The notes below the pieces were generated by a model that ran no database searches, was not told the DNA's origin, and saw only the letters and a program-made list of their open reading frames with translations. Positions 7,089 through 13,280 of a DNA stretch of 14,349 nt are shown piece after piece. The position numbers and the translations under genes are program-made. The DNA is taken from positions 1-14,349 of the forward strand of contig QHXE01000144.1 of the NCBI GenBank assembly GCA_003222835.1, read 5' to 3'. Position 1 is the first letter of the stretch; each line of letters opens with the position of its first letter. The stretch comes from Acidobacteriota bacterium (lineage in GTDB: Bacteria; Acidobacteriota; Blastocatellia; Pyrinomonadales; Pyrinomonadaceae).

Positions 7089-7542
7089 GTTCTATCCGCA
7101 TCCGCGGCAGCACGCGCGGCTGCCCTTCGATCTCGGATCGAACTTCGCCGATACGCGTCGCGCCCATTCGCTGATAGAAACCTTCAGCATTCGGATCGGC
7201 TGAAAGTTCGAGCGCGGACACTTTCAGTTTTGCCGCGCGGTCCTTTGCGTGAAGCAACAGTGCGCGACCTACGCCTGCTCTCATGCGCTCGGGTTTAATC
7301 CACATGTGCTCAAGTTCAGCGCCCGAATCGTTGAGCACAATCGCACAACAGCCCACAATCTCTTCGCCGACCGCGGCCACAAGAGTTTCGTTGCTAATAA
7401 TAAATTCGCGCGTGATCGTTAGATCATGTTTCCAGTGCTCGATCCAATTCTCGGAATAACCCCAGTGCCGTTTGGCGGCGTGCGCGATACTTGTGAGTGT
7501 ATCGGCATCTTCCGGCTTGGCCCGACGAATCTGAATATCCAT
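7084..7542 (-). CDS. GNAT-family N-acetyltransferase
   Basis: The 152-residue protein has the single-domain GNAT layout. IQIRRAKPEDADTLTSIA is the N-terminal strand and helix. LVAAVGEEIVGCCAIV is the central hairpin. LEHMWIKPERMRAGVGRALL is motif A, with the pyrophosphate-binding loop RMRAGVG at 86-92. NAEGFYQRMGATRIGEV is motif B, where the Tyr is the usual general acid. It would transfer an acetyl group from acetyl-CoA to an amine; the acceptor cannot be deduced. The stop codon (7084-7086) sits inside the last degenerate heptamer of a repeat element, which occupies the gap to the next minus-strand gene. There is no obvious functional link to neighbours. Confidence 0.92.
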   Translation of the reverse strand: MDIQIRRAKPEDADTLTSIAHAAKRHWGYSENWIEHWKHDLTITREFIISNETLVAAVGEEIVGCCAIVLNDSGAELEHMWIKPERMRAGVGRALLLHAKDRAAKLKVSALELSADPNAEGFYQRMGATRIGEVRSEIEGQPRVLPRMRIEL

Positions 7543-7578
7543 GTCCGCAGTCTAACATGGCCCTTGCTGACGCGCGGG

Positions 7579-7611
7579 CTTCTGACACCGGTTCCGGGCC
7601 CCTGTCAGAAG
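7579..7611. repeat. Inverted repeat with 9-bp perfect stem
   Basis: CTTCTGACA (7579-7587) and TGTCAGAAG (7603-7611) are perfect complements around a 15-nt loop. It lies in the gap between divergent genes, 37 bp upstream of the GNAT start. No T-run follows. It resembles the other small palindromic elements of the window but has no second copy here. Confidence 0.6.
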
Positions 7612-7681
7612 TCCGGCAGTCACGAGCCTCGTTCTGCACAGGGTCGTTGTAGAATGCTAGACGTTTCTCTTCTCGGTGGTT

Positions 7682-7709
7682 CGGTGCGATCTCCGTGCCT
7701 CCGTGGTGA
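7682..7709. repeat. Single arm of the CTCCGTG repeat, overlapping a start codon
   Basis: CTCCGTG occurs at 7691-7697 and 7699-7705, followed by GTGATG, whose ATG starts the dehydrogenase. The end CTCCGTGGTGAT is identical to the right arm of the paired element between argR and argG (13751-13781). No opposing arm is seen on the left, so this is a half element. Confidence 0.65.
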
Positions 7710-8656
7710 TGGAACGCATTGTCTTTCTCGAGCGCAACACGATTCAAGCGAATTTTCGTCAGCCCAACTTCGAACACGAGTGGACTGAGTATGGCGAGAC
7801 TTTTCCCGGGCAGGTGCTTGAACGCTTACGCAGCGCCACCATTGTGATCAGCAATAAACTCTCTTTGCGCGAAGCCGAATTATCGGAGGCGCCAGGACTG
7901 AAACTGATCGCGATTGCGGCGACGGGCTCTGACTGTGTCGACCTTGATTACTGTCGAACTCGCGGTATCGCAGTCTGTAACGTGCGCGGATACGCGGTTA
8001 ATGCGGTACCGGAGCACGTGCTAATGCTAATCCTGGCGCTGCGGCGGAACTTGCTCGCCTATCGCGAAGACGTGCAACGCGGGAAGTGGCAACTATCGAA
8101 ACAGTTTTGTCTCCTGACTCACGAACTGCGCGACATCAAGGGGAGCACGCTCGGCATTATTGGTTATGGCTCAATTGGCCGGAGCGTGGCGCGTTTCGGG
8201 CAAGCGCTCGATATGCGCGTGTTAATTGCAGAACGCAAGAATGCGGAGATAGTTCGTGATGGTCGAAGGCCGTTCGAGGAAGTGCTGCGACAGAGCGATA
8301 TCATTACGCTGCATTGTCCTTTGACTGAGGGAACGCGAAAGTTATTTGGCCACGCCGAATTCGAGATGATGAAACGCGATGCTCTGCTGATCAATACTGC
8401 ACGGGGCGGATTGATTGAAGACGCAGCGTTGATTGAAGCCTTGCAGAAGGGTGTGATTGCCGGCGCGGGTCTCGACGCTTTGCGCGAAGAACCGCCACGC
8501 GATGGTAATCCTCTGCTCGACCTGAACCTGCCGAACCTAATCATCACACCGCACATCGCGTGGGCCAGCAATGAAGCGATGCAAACTCTCGCCGACCAAG
8601 TAATCGACAACATCGAGAGTTTCGTTGCCGGAAAACCGCGGAATCTTCTGACTTGA
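7709..8656 (+). CDS. D-isomer-specific 2-hydroxyacid dehydrogenase
   Basis: The 315-residue protein (start ATG 7709, MERIVFLERN) has the catalytic-domain half (about 1-95), then the NAD-binding Rossmann fold with GYGSIG at 152-157, then a return to the catalytic domain. The catalytic triad is visible: Arg232 in INTARGGLIED, Glu261 in LREEPPRDGNPLL and His282 in TPHIAWAS. The length and the ITPHIAWAS motif are closest to glycerate/hydroxypyruvate reductase-like members, but the substrate is inference. It would reversibly reduce a 2-oxoacid to a D-2-hydroxyacid with NAD(P)H in the cytosol. GTG codons at 7676 and 7703 are in frame, but the upstream residues are encoded by repeat DNA, so ATG 7709 is preferred. 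It stands alone between divergent GNAT and convergent minus-strand genes. Confidence 0.92.
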   Translation: MERIVFLERNTIQANFRQPNFEHEWTEYGETFPGQVLERLRSATIVISNKLSLREAELSEAPGLKLIAIAATGSDCVDLDYCRTRGIAVCNVRGYAVNAVPEHVLMLILALRRNLLAYREDVQRGKWQLSKQFCLLTHELRDIKGSTLGIIGYGSIGRSVARFGQALDMRVLIAERKNAEIVRDGRRPFEEVLRQSDIITLHCPLTEGTRKLFGHAEFEMMKRDALLINTARGGLIEDAALIEALQKGVIAGAGLDALREEPPRDGNPLLDLNLPNLIITPHIAWASNEAMQTLADQVIDNIESFVAGKPRNLLT

Positions 8657-8676
8657 TGTGTTGACTGTCCCGGATT

Positions 8677-8768
8677 CGTTTAGAGGCGGCACTGGTGCAG
8701 CCAATGATCCCTTGAGCCGCTCATCGATCCAAAGAGAAGACGTGCCGCACAAATGCGGCGTCTAAACG
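8677..8768. repeat. Inverted-repeat element with CGTTTAGA ends
   Basis: CGTTTAGA (8677-8684) pairs perfectly with TCTAAACG (8761-8768), and GCGGCAC (8686-8692) with GTGCCGC (8742-8748). Inside the right half a second hairpin, GCCGCA/TGCGGC (8744-8749 and 8754-8759), can form instead. The element fills most of the gap between two convergent genes. A shorter relative starts at 6736. Confidence 0.75.
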
Positions 8769-8794
8769 GACGTGACTGATTGTGAAGATCGGAA

Positions 8795-9025
8795 TTACGA
8801 TGTCGCTGCTTCGCTGACTGCCGGATGCTCTTCCTCAGTGGTGTAAAGATTGAGGATCTCGCGGCCTTGCCGAGAGCGCGGGTCGATGGTGCGCAGATGT
8901 TTGCGGCCCTTCATCTCCCAGATCGCAGTGACGACGCCGTCTTTTTCCACGGCTTGGTAAGTTATCTCTTCGTTCTCAGACGCGGCAGGCTGAGTATTGG
9001 CTGATGCAGACTCGTTTTCGGACAT
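8795..9025 (-). CDS. Small acidic protein of unknown function
   Basis: I do not recognise a family. From ATG at 9025 the protein has 76 residues. It has a Ser/Glu/Asn/Ala-rich, probably disordered lead (MSENESASANTQPAASENEE, 1-20), then a compact stretch ITYQAVEKDGVVTAIWEMKG, a basic RKHLRTIDPRSRQGREILNL and an acidic tail. The middle looks like a small folded unit with one Trp. The frame is open further upstream to 9112, but that extension (Cys-, His- and Arg-rich) is unlike the rest, and the ATG at 9025 gives a better-composed protein. The nearest AGGAG (CACAGGAGC on the minus strand) is about 16 nt upstream, rather far for a ribosome site. It lies downstream of the subtilase on the same strand, across a G-rich repeat element. 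Confidence 0.6.
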   Translation of the reverse strand: MSENESASANTQPAASENEEITYQAVEKDGVVTAIWEMKGRKHLRTIDPRSRQGREILNLYTTEEEHPAVSEAATS

Positions 9026-9116
9026 AGAAAACTTCGGAGTGCTCCTGTGATTGATTGTGGAATTCGCTTGACGGATTCTGGCACAGCAGCAAAGCGGATG
9101 TCTAGCTGGCAAGGAT

Positions 9117-9291
9117 GGGGGTTGGGTGTTGGGGGAAGGGTGTGGAGACTTTTGGGCTTTGGTTTCAACTCTTCGATCCTAAAATTCACACAATCAAGGC
9201 CAAAGACCAACACTACATTTAAACCCAACCGCACGCCTAAGAAACACCCAAGTCGGAACACCCAAAACCCTACACCCCAAACCCTATTCCG
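9117..9291. repeat. G-rich 7-bp degenerate repeats in inverted arms with quadruplex motifs on both strands
   Basis: The left arm is G-rich on the plus strand: heptamers GGGGGTT, GGGTGTT, GGGGGAA, GGGTGTG at 9117-9144, then weaker units to about 9165. The right arm is C-rich: AACACCC, AAGTCGG, AACACCC, AAAACCC, TACACCC, CAAACCC, TATTCCG in strict 7-bp register at 9243-9291, with weaker units back to about 9200. Four G-runs at 9117-9140 (loops of 2, 4 and 2 nt) and four C-runs at 9261-9284 (loops of 4, 4 and 3 nt) match the simple G-quadruplex pattern on opposite strands. The right arm includes the subtilase stop codon (9270-9272) and its last residues GIGFGV. Confidence 0.85.
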
Positions 9292-10640
9292 TAAGCGAGT
9301 TCGACCGCCCGTCTCGCGGATACCACTCCCCAACCCTGGCGATCGACTTCTATTCCGGGGACGCGCTCAGCCGTGTCGATGAGGATGCGTTTGATTTGCT
9401 GCGGCCTCAGTAGAGAATTTGCTTCCAACATGCAAGCAATGAGCGAAGAAACAATCGGCGCGGCGAATGATGTTCCATCGACGTATTTGTAGTGCTGATT
9501 GATAACGTTGCCTTCGCGCAGCTTGATCGTGATCAATTGCCGCAGCAATGAAATCCGCAGAGAACGCGCTTCGTAGAGATCCTTATCGACGTCGGAATTC
9601 TTCTCAATCATGGGACGTAATTCAGAATCTGACGCCGCATCGAGCTTTGAATAGAGCTCGGCTTCTTCCGCAGTCGGTGTCCGTGGCAGAATCGGCGCGG
9701 CTACCCAAATTCCCGGCGCAATCACCTCGGGCTTCTGCAAACCGTCAATCGTCGGCCCATAAGAAGAGCGATACATGCCGCGGCGCGCGCGGTCTGTTGA
9801 GTTCTGATCGTCCAGACCGCCGACCGCGATGCATGACGGCGCGCTCGCCGGCGGCAGCACCGGGTGGCCAGGCACATGGCCGGCGTTTCCGACCGCGCAC
9901 ACGATGGTTAATCCTTCGCCTACGCAACGCTCGACGGTCTGCGCCAGCGAATTGGTGAGATAACTTTCTTCGAAGTCGCCACCTGCCGAGATATTAACGA
10001 CGCGAATCTGGTGCTCTCTATGATGGGCCAAAACCCATTCGAGCCCGCGGCGAATCTGATCCTCAGTTATACGCCCGGTGCGGCCAATCTTTACCAACAC
10101 CACGTTAGCGTCTGAAGCAATGCCGCGATAAAACCCGCCACCTAATTCGCCGTTGCCGGCGGCGACCACCGAAGTCATCATCCCATGCCAGCTCGCGACA
10201 TCGTTGGTTTCGAGCGAAGTCTGGTCACCTTCTTCGGAAAAAATGCTGTGGTAAGCAAGGATGCGGTTGGTCGGCGTCGTCAGATCGGGATGGGCGTAGA
10301 ATCCGGAGTCGAGAAAAGCGACCGTCACTCCGCAGCCGGTGAATCGTTCGTCCGCGTCCATCCGCAAGGGCGTTGGCAAAACGAAATCATTCTGCTCGAA
10401 TACCAGCGAATGTGATTCAATCTGGCGCTGCGCGCGATTGAAGAGTTCAATGCAGCGACCGCAGACTTCAGTCGCAGGAGTTGTCGCTGCATTCGCCGTT
10501 ATGATCGATTGCAGGGCCTCGGGCAACTCGGCGATGGCAAATAACTCGCTCGGCGCGAAACGATCGCAGACCGGACAGATGATTGCGTCAGTCTCGCCGG
10601 ATCGCAAAGTCTCTTCAGCGTTTTCGATGACGTTGTGCAT
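9270..10640 (-). CDS. Cytosolic subtilisin-like (S8) peptidase with N-terminal Cys4 motif
   Basis: The 456-residue protein has no signal peptide. Its N-terminus carries two CxxC pairs, CPVC (Cys22/25) and CGRC (Cys60/63), spaced like a zinc-binding module. The S8 fold follows from about 100. It has Asp111 (VAFLDSGFYAHPD), His152 (SWHGMMTSVVAAGNG), the oxyanion Asn252 (CAVGNAG) and Ser391 (YVDGTSFAAP), so it should be an active serine peptidase. Between the APG loop (308-310) and the serine there are about 80 residues, where typical subtilases have roughly 15-25; the extra part (about 320-380) is charged and probably helical. A cytosolic location and the Cys4 head suggest regulated proteolysis of specific targets, which is inference. 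The last residues lie in a G-rich repeat. A different repeat pair separates its start from the MutH-like gene. Confidence 0.92.
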   Translation of the reverse strand: MHNVIENAEETLRSGETDAIICPVCDRFAPSELFAIAELPEALQSIITANAATTPATEVCGRCIELFNRAQRQIESHSLVFEQNDFVLPTPLRMDADERFTGCGVTVAFLDSGFYAHPDLTTPTNRILAYHSIFSEEGDQTSLETNDVASWHGMMTSVVAAGNGELGGGFYRGIASDANVVLVKIGRTGRITEDQIRRGLEWVLAHHREHQIRVVNISAGGDFEESYLTNSLAQTVERCVGEGLTIVCAVGNAGHVPGHPVLPPASAPSCIAVGGLDDQNSTDRARRGMYRSSYGPTIDGLQKPEVIAPGIWVAAPILPRTPTAEEAELYSKLDAASDSELRPMIEKNSDVDKDLYEARSLRISLLRQLITIKLREGNVINQHYKYVDGTSFAAPIVSSLIACMLEANSLLRPQQIKRILIDTAERVPGIEVDRQGWGVVSARRAVELAYGIGFGV

Positions 10641-10690
10641 TCAAAACTTCAAACGACTGTTGTTTCTACTTCGCGGCTTTTCCGAAAACT

Positions 10691-10813
10691 CCCTCTCCCA
10701 TTGGGAGAGGGTCGGGGAGAGGGCATACGGCAAAGCGCCGAAGAAGAATGATTTTTGTTGTTACGTTGTTTCGTCCTAAGCCCTCACCCTAACCCTCTCC
10801 CAAAGGGAGAGGG
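10691..10813. repeat. CCCTCTCCC palindrome pair (REP-like)
   Basis: Left copy 10691-10723: CCCTCTCCC, ATT, GGGAGAGGG, TC, GGGGAGAGGG. Right copy 10781-10813: CCCTCACCC, TAA, CCCTCTCCC, AAA, GGGAGAGGG. The two copies are inverted relative to each other, each holds a 9-bp perfect stem, and they are 57 bp apart. CCCTCTCCC/GGGAGAGGG palindromes are dispersed in many bacterial genomes. The right copy contains the last residues and stop codon of the MutH-like gene (LPLGEG, stop). Confidence 0.85.
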
Positions 10814-11487
10814 AATTCCTCCAGGTCAAAAACTCGCGGCATTGACGCCAGCTTCTGCAGATTCAGAATGTGCGCGACAAAAACCGGGCGCGCATAGAAT
10901 GCGCGCGACGTGCTGCCGTGGCCGCGCCCCTTCGTGCGCGCCTGTACCAGTTTTCCCAAATCTCCCGTGACTGAGTCAATCCCGCGGGCGCGAATTTGCC
11001 TGCGGATCGCTTCATAATCGGCAACAACCTGATCGTGAATCTTTAGATTGTCGAGATCGAATTCAGCCGCTGCGTGCAGGATCGAGTGTTGCTCCAGAGC
11101 GCTCTCATAGACGCGGCTGACCACCACCATGCTTCTGAGCTTGTCGTAAAGATGGCTGTCTTCGAATTTGTTTGCGAGAATCTCCGCTGGCTCGAGCATC
11201 GTGATGGCCATTGATTCTTTCACCCGCAGAGTGCCATTGGCTTCCTTTCGCAGCGGCACAACCTTCAGCTCCCAGTCGCCGAAGTCAGGCTCCTGCCGCG
11301 AATTCTGCGGCAGGCCCAGATAGTGCTCGATGACTAATCCGGCCCAGCCTTTGTTTTCGTGGCCGTTCTTCCACACCGGAATCCGATATTCGTCGGCCAT
11401 CACTCGCAGGTCCTTGCCTACCAGTTGATTGATGTGGCGGACAGCGTCTTTACGATCGAGTGTTTGGTTGGTAATGAAGAAAGACAT
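10789..11487 (-). CDS. MutH/Sau3AI-family endonuclease, stand-alone
   Basis: The 232-residue protein matches MutH in size (229 in E. coli) and in active-site spacing. NKGWAGLVIEHYLG (Glu54) matches MutH KGW..LLEWHLGA, DFGDWELK gives Asp68, Glu73 and Lys75, and HLYDKL gives Lys116. The MutH residues are Glu56, Asp70, Glu77, Lys79 and Lys116. The C-terminal GKLVQARTKG and RAFYARPVFVAHIL fit the DNA-reading region. The family nicks or cuts at GATC in Mg2+-dependent fashion. It could be a mismatch-repair nickase or a Sau3AI-like restriction enzyme. No methyltransferase, MutL or MutS gene is in the window. The last residues (EFPLPLGEG) are encoded by a dispersed palindrome, and another element starts 18 bp before the ATG, with no Shine-Dalgarno visible. 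Confidence 0.82.
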   Translation of the reverse strand: MSFFITNQTLDRKDAVRHINQLVGKDLRVMADEYRIPVWKNGHENKGWAGLVIEHYLGLPQNSRQEPDFGDWELKVVPLRKEANGTLRVKESMAITMLEPAEILANKFEDSHLYDKLRSMVVVSRVYESALEQHSILHAAAEFDLDNLKIHDQVVADYEAIRRQIRARGIDSVTGDLGKLVQARTKGRGHGSTSRAFYARPVFVAHILNLQKLASMPRVFDLEEFPLPLGEG

Positions 11488-11505
11488 TTGGATTGGGAAC
11501 AGATT

Positions 11506-11655
11506 AACCGCAACGCGGTTGCGCCCTTGCCGCTGCCGTCGATGTTGGGTATCGCGGCGGTCGCAACCCCGTTGGGGTTGATCATTGCATCAATGCAGTT
11601 CCCAGGGTAGCCGCTGCGGCAACCCTGGGCTGAAGGACGGAACCGCTTTGCGGTT
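11506..11655. repeat. Cluster of five palindromes (AACCGC element)
   Basis: A string of hairpins fills the argH to MutH-like gap. AACCGC/GCGGTT stems bound it at 11506-11520 and again at 11641-11655. Inside are AACCCC/GGGGTT (11565-11579), CATTG/CAATG (11583-11595), and CCCAGGGT/ACCCTGGG (11601-11629) enclosing GCCGC/GCGGC (11610-11620). The edges are symmetric, so the unit is probably a single composite element of about 150 bp. A long open frame through it (11418-11747, minus) is a by-product. Confidence 0.8.
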
Positions 11656-11685
11656 AAAAATCGGGGTGCCGCGCGGCCATTTGTA

Positions 11686-13074
11686 TCACAGCCGCGTTCT
11701 CGCTCGCTCCAATTCTTCCGCGACTCTCGCTGGTGCGGTACCGCCAACCTGCGATTTCGTCGCGAGAGTTCGCGCCAGCGATAGCGAATCGAACAAATTC
11801 TGATCGATCAAAGACGAAAACGATTTGAGATCGTCGAGGGGAAGCTCATTCAACTCAACACTGCCTTTAATAGCCTGAACGACGATCCGACCGACGGTTT
11901 CGTGCGCCTCACGAAACGGCATGCCTTTCCGCACCAGATAGTCAGCGAGCTCCGTGGCGTTGAGATAGCCGTGCGAGGCTGCTTCATGAGTTCTCTCCCG
12001 GTTGAAACGAATGTTGCCCAGCACAGTTGCGGTCACCGCAAAAGACGCATTCAGAGTATCGACCGTATCAAAGATCGCTTCCTTGTCTTCCTGCAAGTCC
12101 TTGTTATAAGCCAGCGGAAGACCTTTCATTGTTGCCAGCAGCGCCACGAGATGACCGAAAACGCGCCCGGCTTTCCCGCGCACCAACTCCATCGAATCGG
12201 GATTTTTCTTTTGCGGCATCAGACTCGATCCGGTCGCCACCGCATCGCCCAATTCGAAGAAACCAAATTCAGCGGTCGAATAAAGAATAATGTCTTCGGC
12301 GAGCCGCGACAAATGCATCATGATAAGCGACGCAGCGCTGGTGAACTCGATGCAGAAGTCGCGATCGCTAACGGCGTCCAGACTGTTGCGCGATATTTCA
12401 TCGAAACCGAGAATGCGTGCGACTGCTTCGCGATCGATCGAATAAGAAGTTCCCGCCAGAGCGGCCGATCCCAGCGGCAACACGTTGATTCGTTTGCGAG
12501 CATCAGTAAGTCGTTCGCGATCCCGCCTCAGCATTTCAAAATATGCCAGACACCAGTGCGCGAATAAGATTGGCTGCGCACGCTGCAAATGGGTATAGCC
12601 GGGAATCACCGCGTCGCGATTTGCCTCCGCGAGATCGAGCAGAGCCTCTTGCGTGTTCCGCAAGGCGACCGCGAGTTTATCAACTTCTCCACGCAGCCAG
12701 AGGCGCAAGTCTGTGGCTACTTGATCGTTTCGACTACGTCCCGTGTGCAGCTTGCGCCCCAGGTCACCAATCATTTCCACGAGGCGCGCCTCGACGAAGG
12801 TGTGCACGTCTTCTGCCGGTTGCTCATCGAAATAATCGGCGCTAGCCTGGCCGCGATCTCCAATCATCTTGAGCGCGGACTTAATCCTCTGTGACTCTGA
12901 GTTAGTCAAGACCCCCGCGGTCTCCAATCCATCGCAGTGGGCCATGCTCGCCTGCACGTCGACAGCGAACAGCCGGCGATCAAAGCCAAACGAAGAGTTG
13001 AATTCCGCAAAGCCGGGATCGGTTTCACCCTGGAATCGACCGCCCCAAAGATTTGTATTCTTCCTATCGCTCAT
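11686..13074 (-). CDS. argH: Argininosuccinate lyase
   Basis: The 462-residue enzyme splits argininosuccinate into arginine and fumarate, the last step of arginine synthesis, as a cytosolic homotetramer. Signature regions are present: LWGGRF near the N-terminus, HTGRSRNDQ (110-118), the catalytic GYTHLQRAQP with His162, and the fumarase/lyase signature GSSLMPQKKNPD (282-293), whose serine loop is the usual general base. The length is typical. The frame is open to a TTG at 13092, but ATG at 13074 (MSDRKNTNLWGGRF) gives the usual N-terminus and is preferred. It is divergent from argR, with a TGCA-rich control region between them that probably lets ArgR repress it. Downstream (left) lies the AACCGC repeat cluster. 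Confidence 0.98.
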   Translation of the reverse strand: MSDRKNTNLWGGRFQGETDPGFAEFNSSFGFDRRLFAVDVQASMAHCDGLETAGVLTNSESQRIKSALKMIGDRGQASADYFDEQPAEDVHTFVEARLVEMIGDLGRKLHTGRSRNDQVATDLRLWLRGEVDKLAVALRNTQEALLDLAEANRDAVIPGYTHLQRAQPILFAHWCLAYFEMLRRDRERLTDARKRINVLPLGSAALAGTSYSIDREAVARILGFDEISRNSLDAVSDRDFCIEFTSAASLIMMHLSRLAEDIILYSTAEFGFFELGDAVATGSSLMPQKKNPDSMELVRGKAGRVFGHLVALLATMKGLPLAYNKDLQEDKEAIFDTVDTLNASFAVTATVLGNIRFNRERTHEAASHGYLNATELADYLVRKGMPFREAHETVGRIVVQAIKGSVELNELPLDDLKSFSSLIDQNLFDSLSLARTLATKSQVGGTAPARVAEELERARTRL

Positions 13075-13106
13075 GATTAATGTTGTCTTCAATCGCGCTG
13101 ATTGGC

Positions 13107-13181
13107 TTGACGCGGCTGCATGACTCAGGCTATTTTATGCATCTATGCGGAGAAAATGCAACTATTATGCATGGCGATGCG
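13107..13181. promoter_or_regulatory. Divergent argH/argR control region with ARG-box-like half-sites
   Basis: TGCA cores occur at 13117-13120, 13138-13141, 13157-13160 and 13168-13171, and TGCG cores at 13146-13149 and 13178-13181. The last five are 8-11 bp apart, close to one helical turn. The pair at 13157/13168, ATGCA then ATGCAT with an 11-bp step, has the same spacing as the Streptomyces ARG box (ATGCAT...TTGCAT). A plus-strand promoter may be TTGACG (13107-13112) with TATTTT (13131-13136). A minus-strand one may be TTGCAT (revcomp of 13156-13161) with TAAAAT (revcomp of 13132-13137). Both overlap the half-sites, which would explain joint repression. All by eye. Confidence 0.55.
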
Positions 13182-13187
13182 TCCGAA

Positions 13188-13275
13188 TGTCCGACAAACT
13201 TCAGTTTGTCGTGTGGGGTGGCAACTGAATCCGGTTGATTTCAAAGGATCTCGACAAACTGAAGTTTGTCGGACA
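13188..13275. repeat. 24-bp perfect inverted repeat with nested palindromes before argR
   Basis: The 24-bp arms at 13188-13211 and 13252-13275 are exact reverse complements, separated by 40 bp. Each arm is itself a palindrome: GACAAACT and AGTTTGTC around 2 bp. The right arm ends 5 bp before the argR ATG at 13281, so it occupies the place of the ribosome-binding site. It has the form of a small non-coding mobile (MITE- or REP-like) element; dispersal elsewhere cannot be seen here. Confidence 0.85.
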
Positions 13276-13280
13276 CACTG

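Noticed and set aside
9026..9333. Minus-strand frames giving Gly/Val/Phe/Leu-rich peptides, and the upstream extension of the small acidic protein to 9112
   Set aside because: The composition comes from the 7-bp G-rich repeats. The extension differs sharply from the rest of the small protein.
11418..11747. Open minus-strand frame of 109 residues
   Set aside because: It runs from the end of argH through the AACCGC hairpin cluster into the MutH-like gene in another frame, and is translated repeat DNA.
11902..12567. Open plus-strand frame of 221 residues
   Set aside because: It is antisense to argH, whose full signature set is on the minus strand.
13075..13092. Extension of argH to TTG at 13092
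   Set aside because: ATG at 13074 gives the usual family N-terminus; the added six residues have no support.
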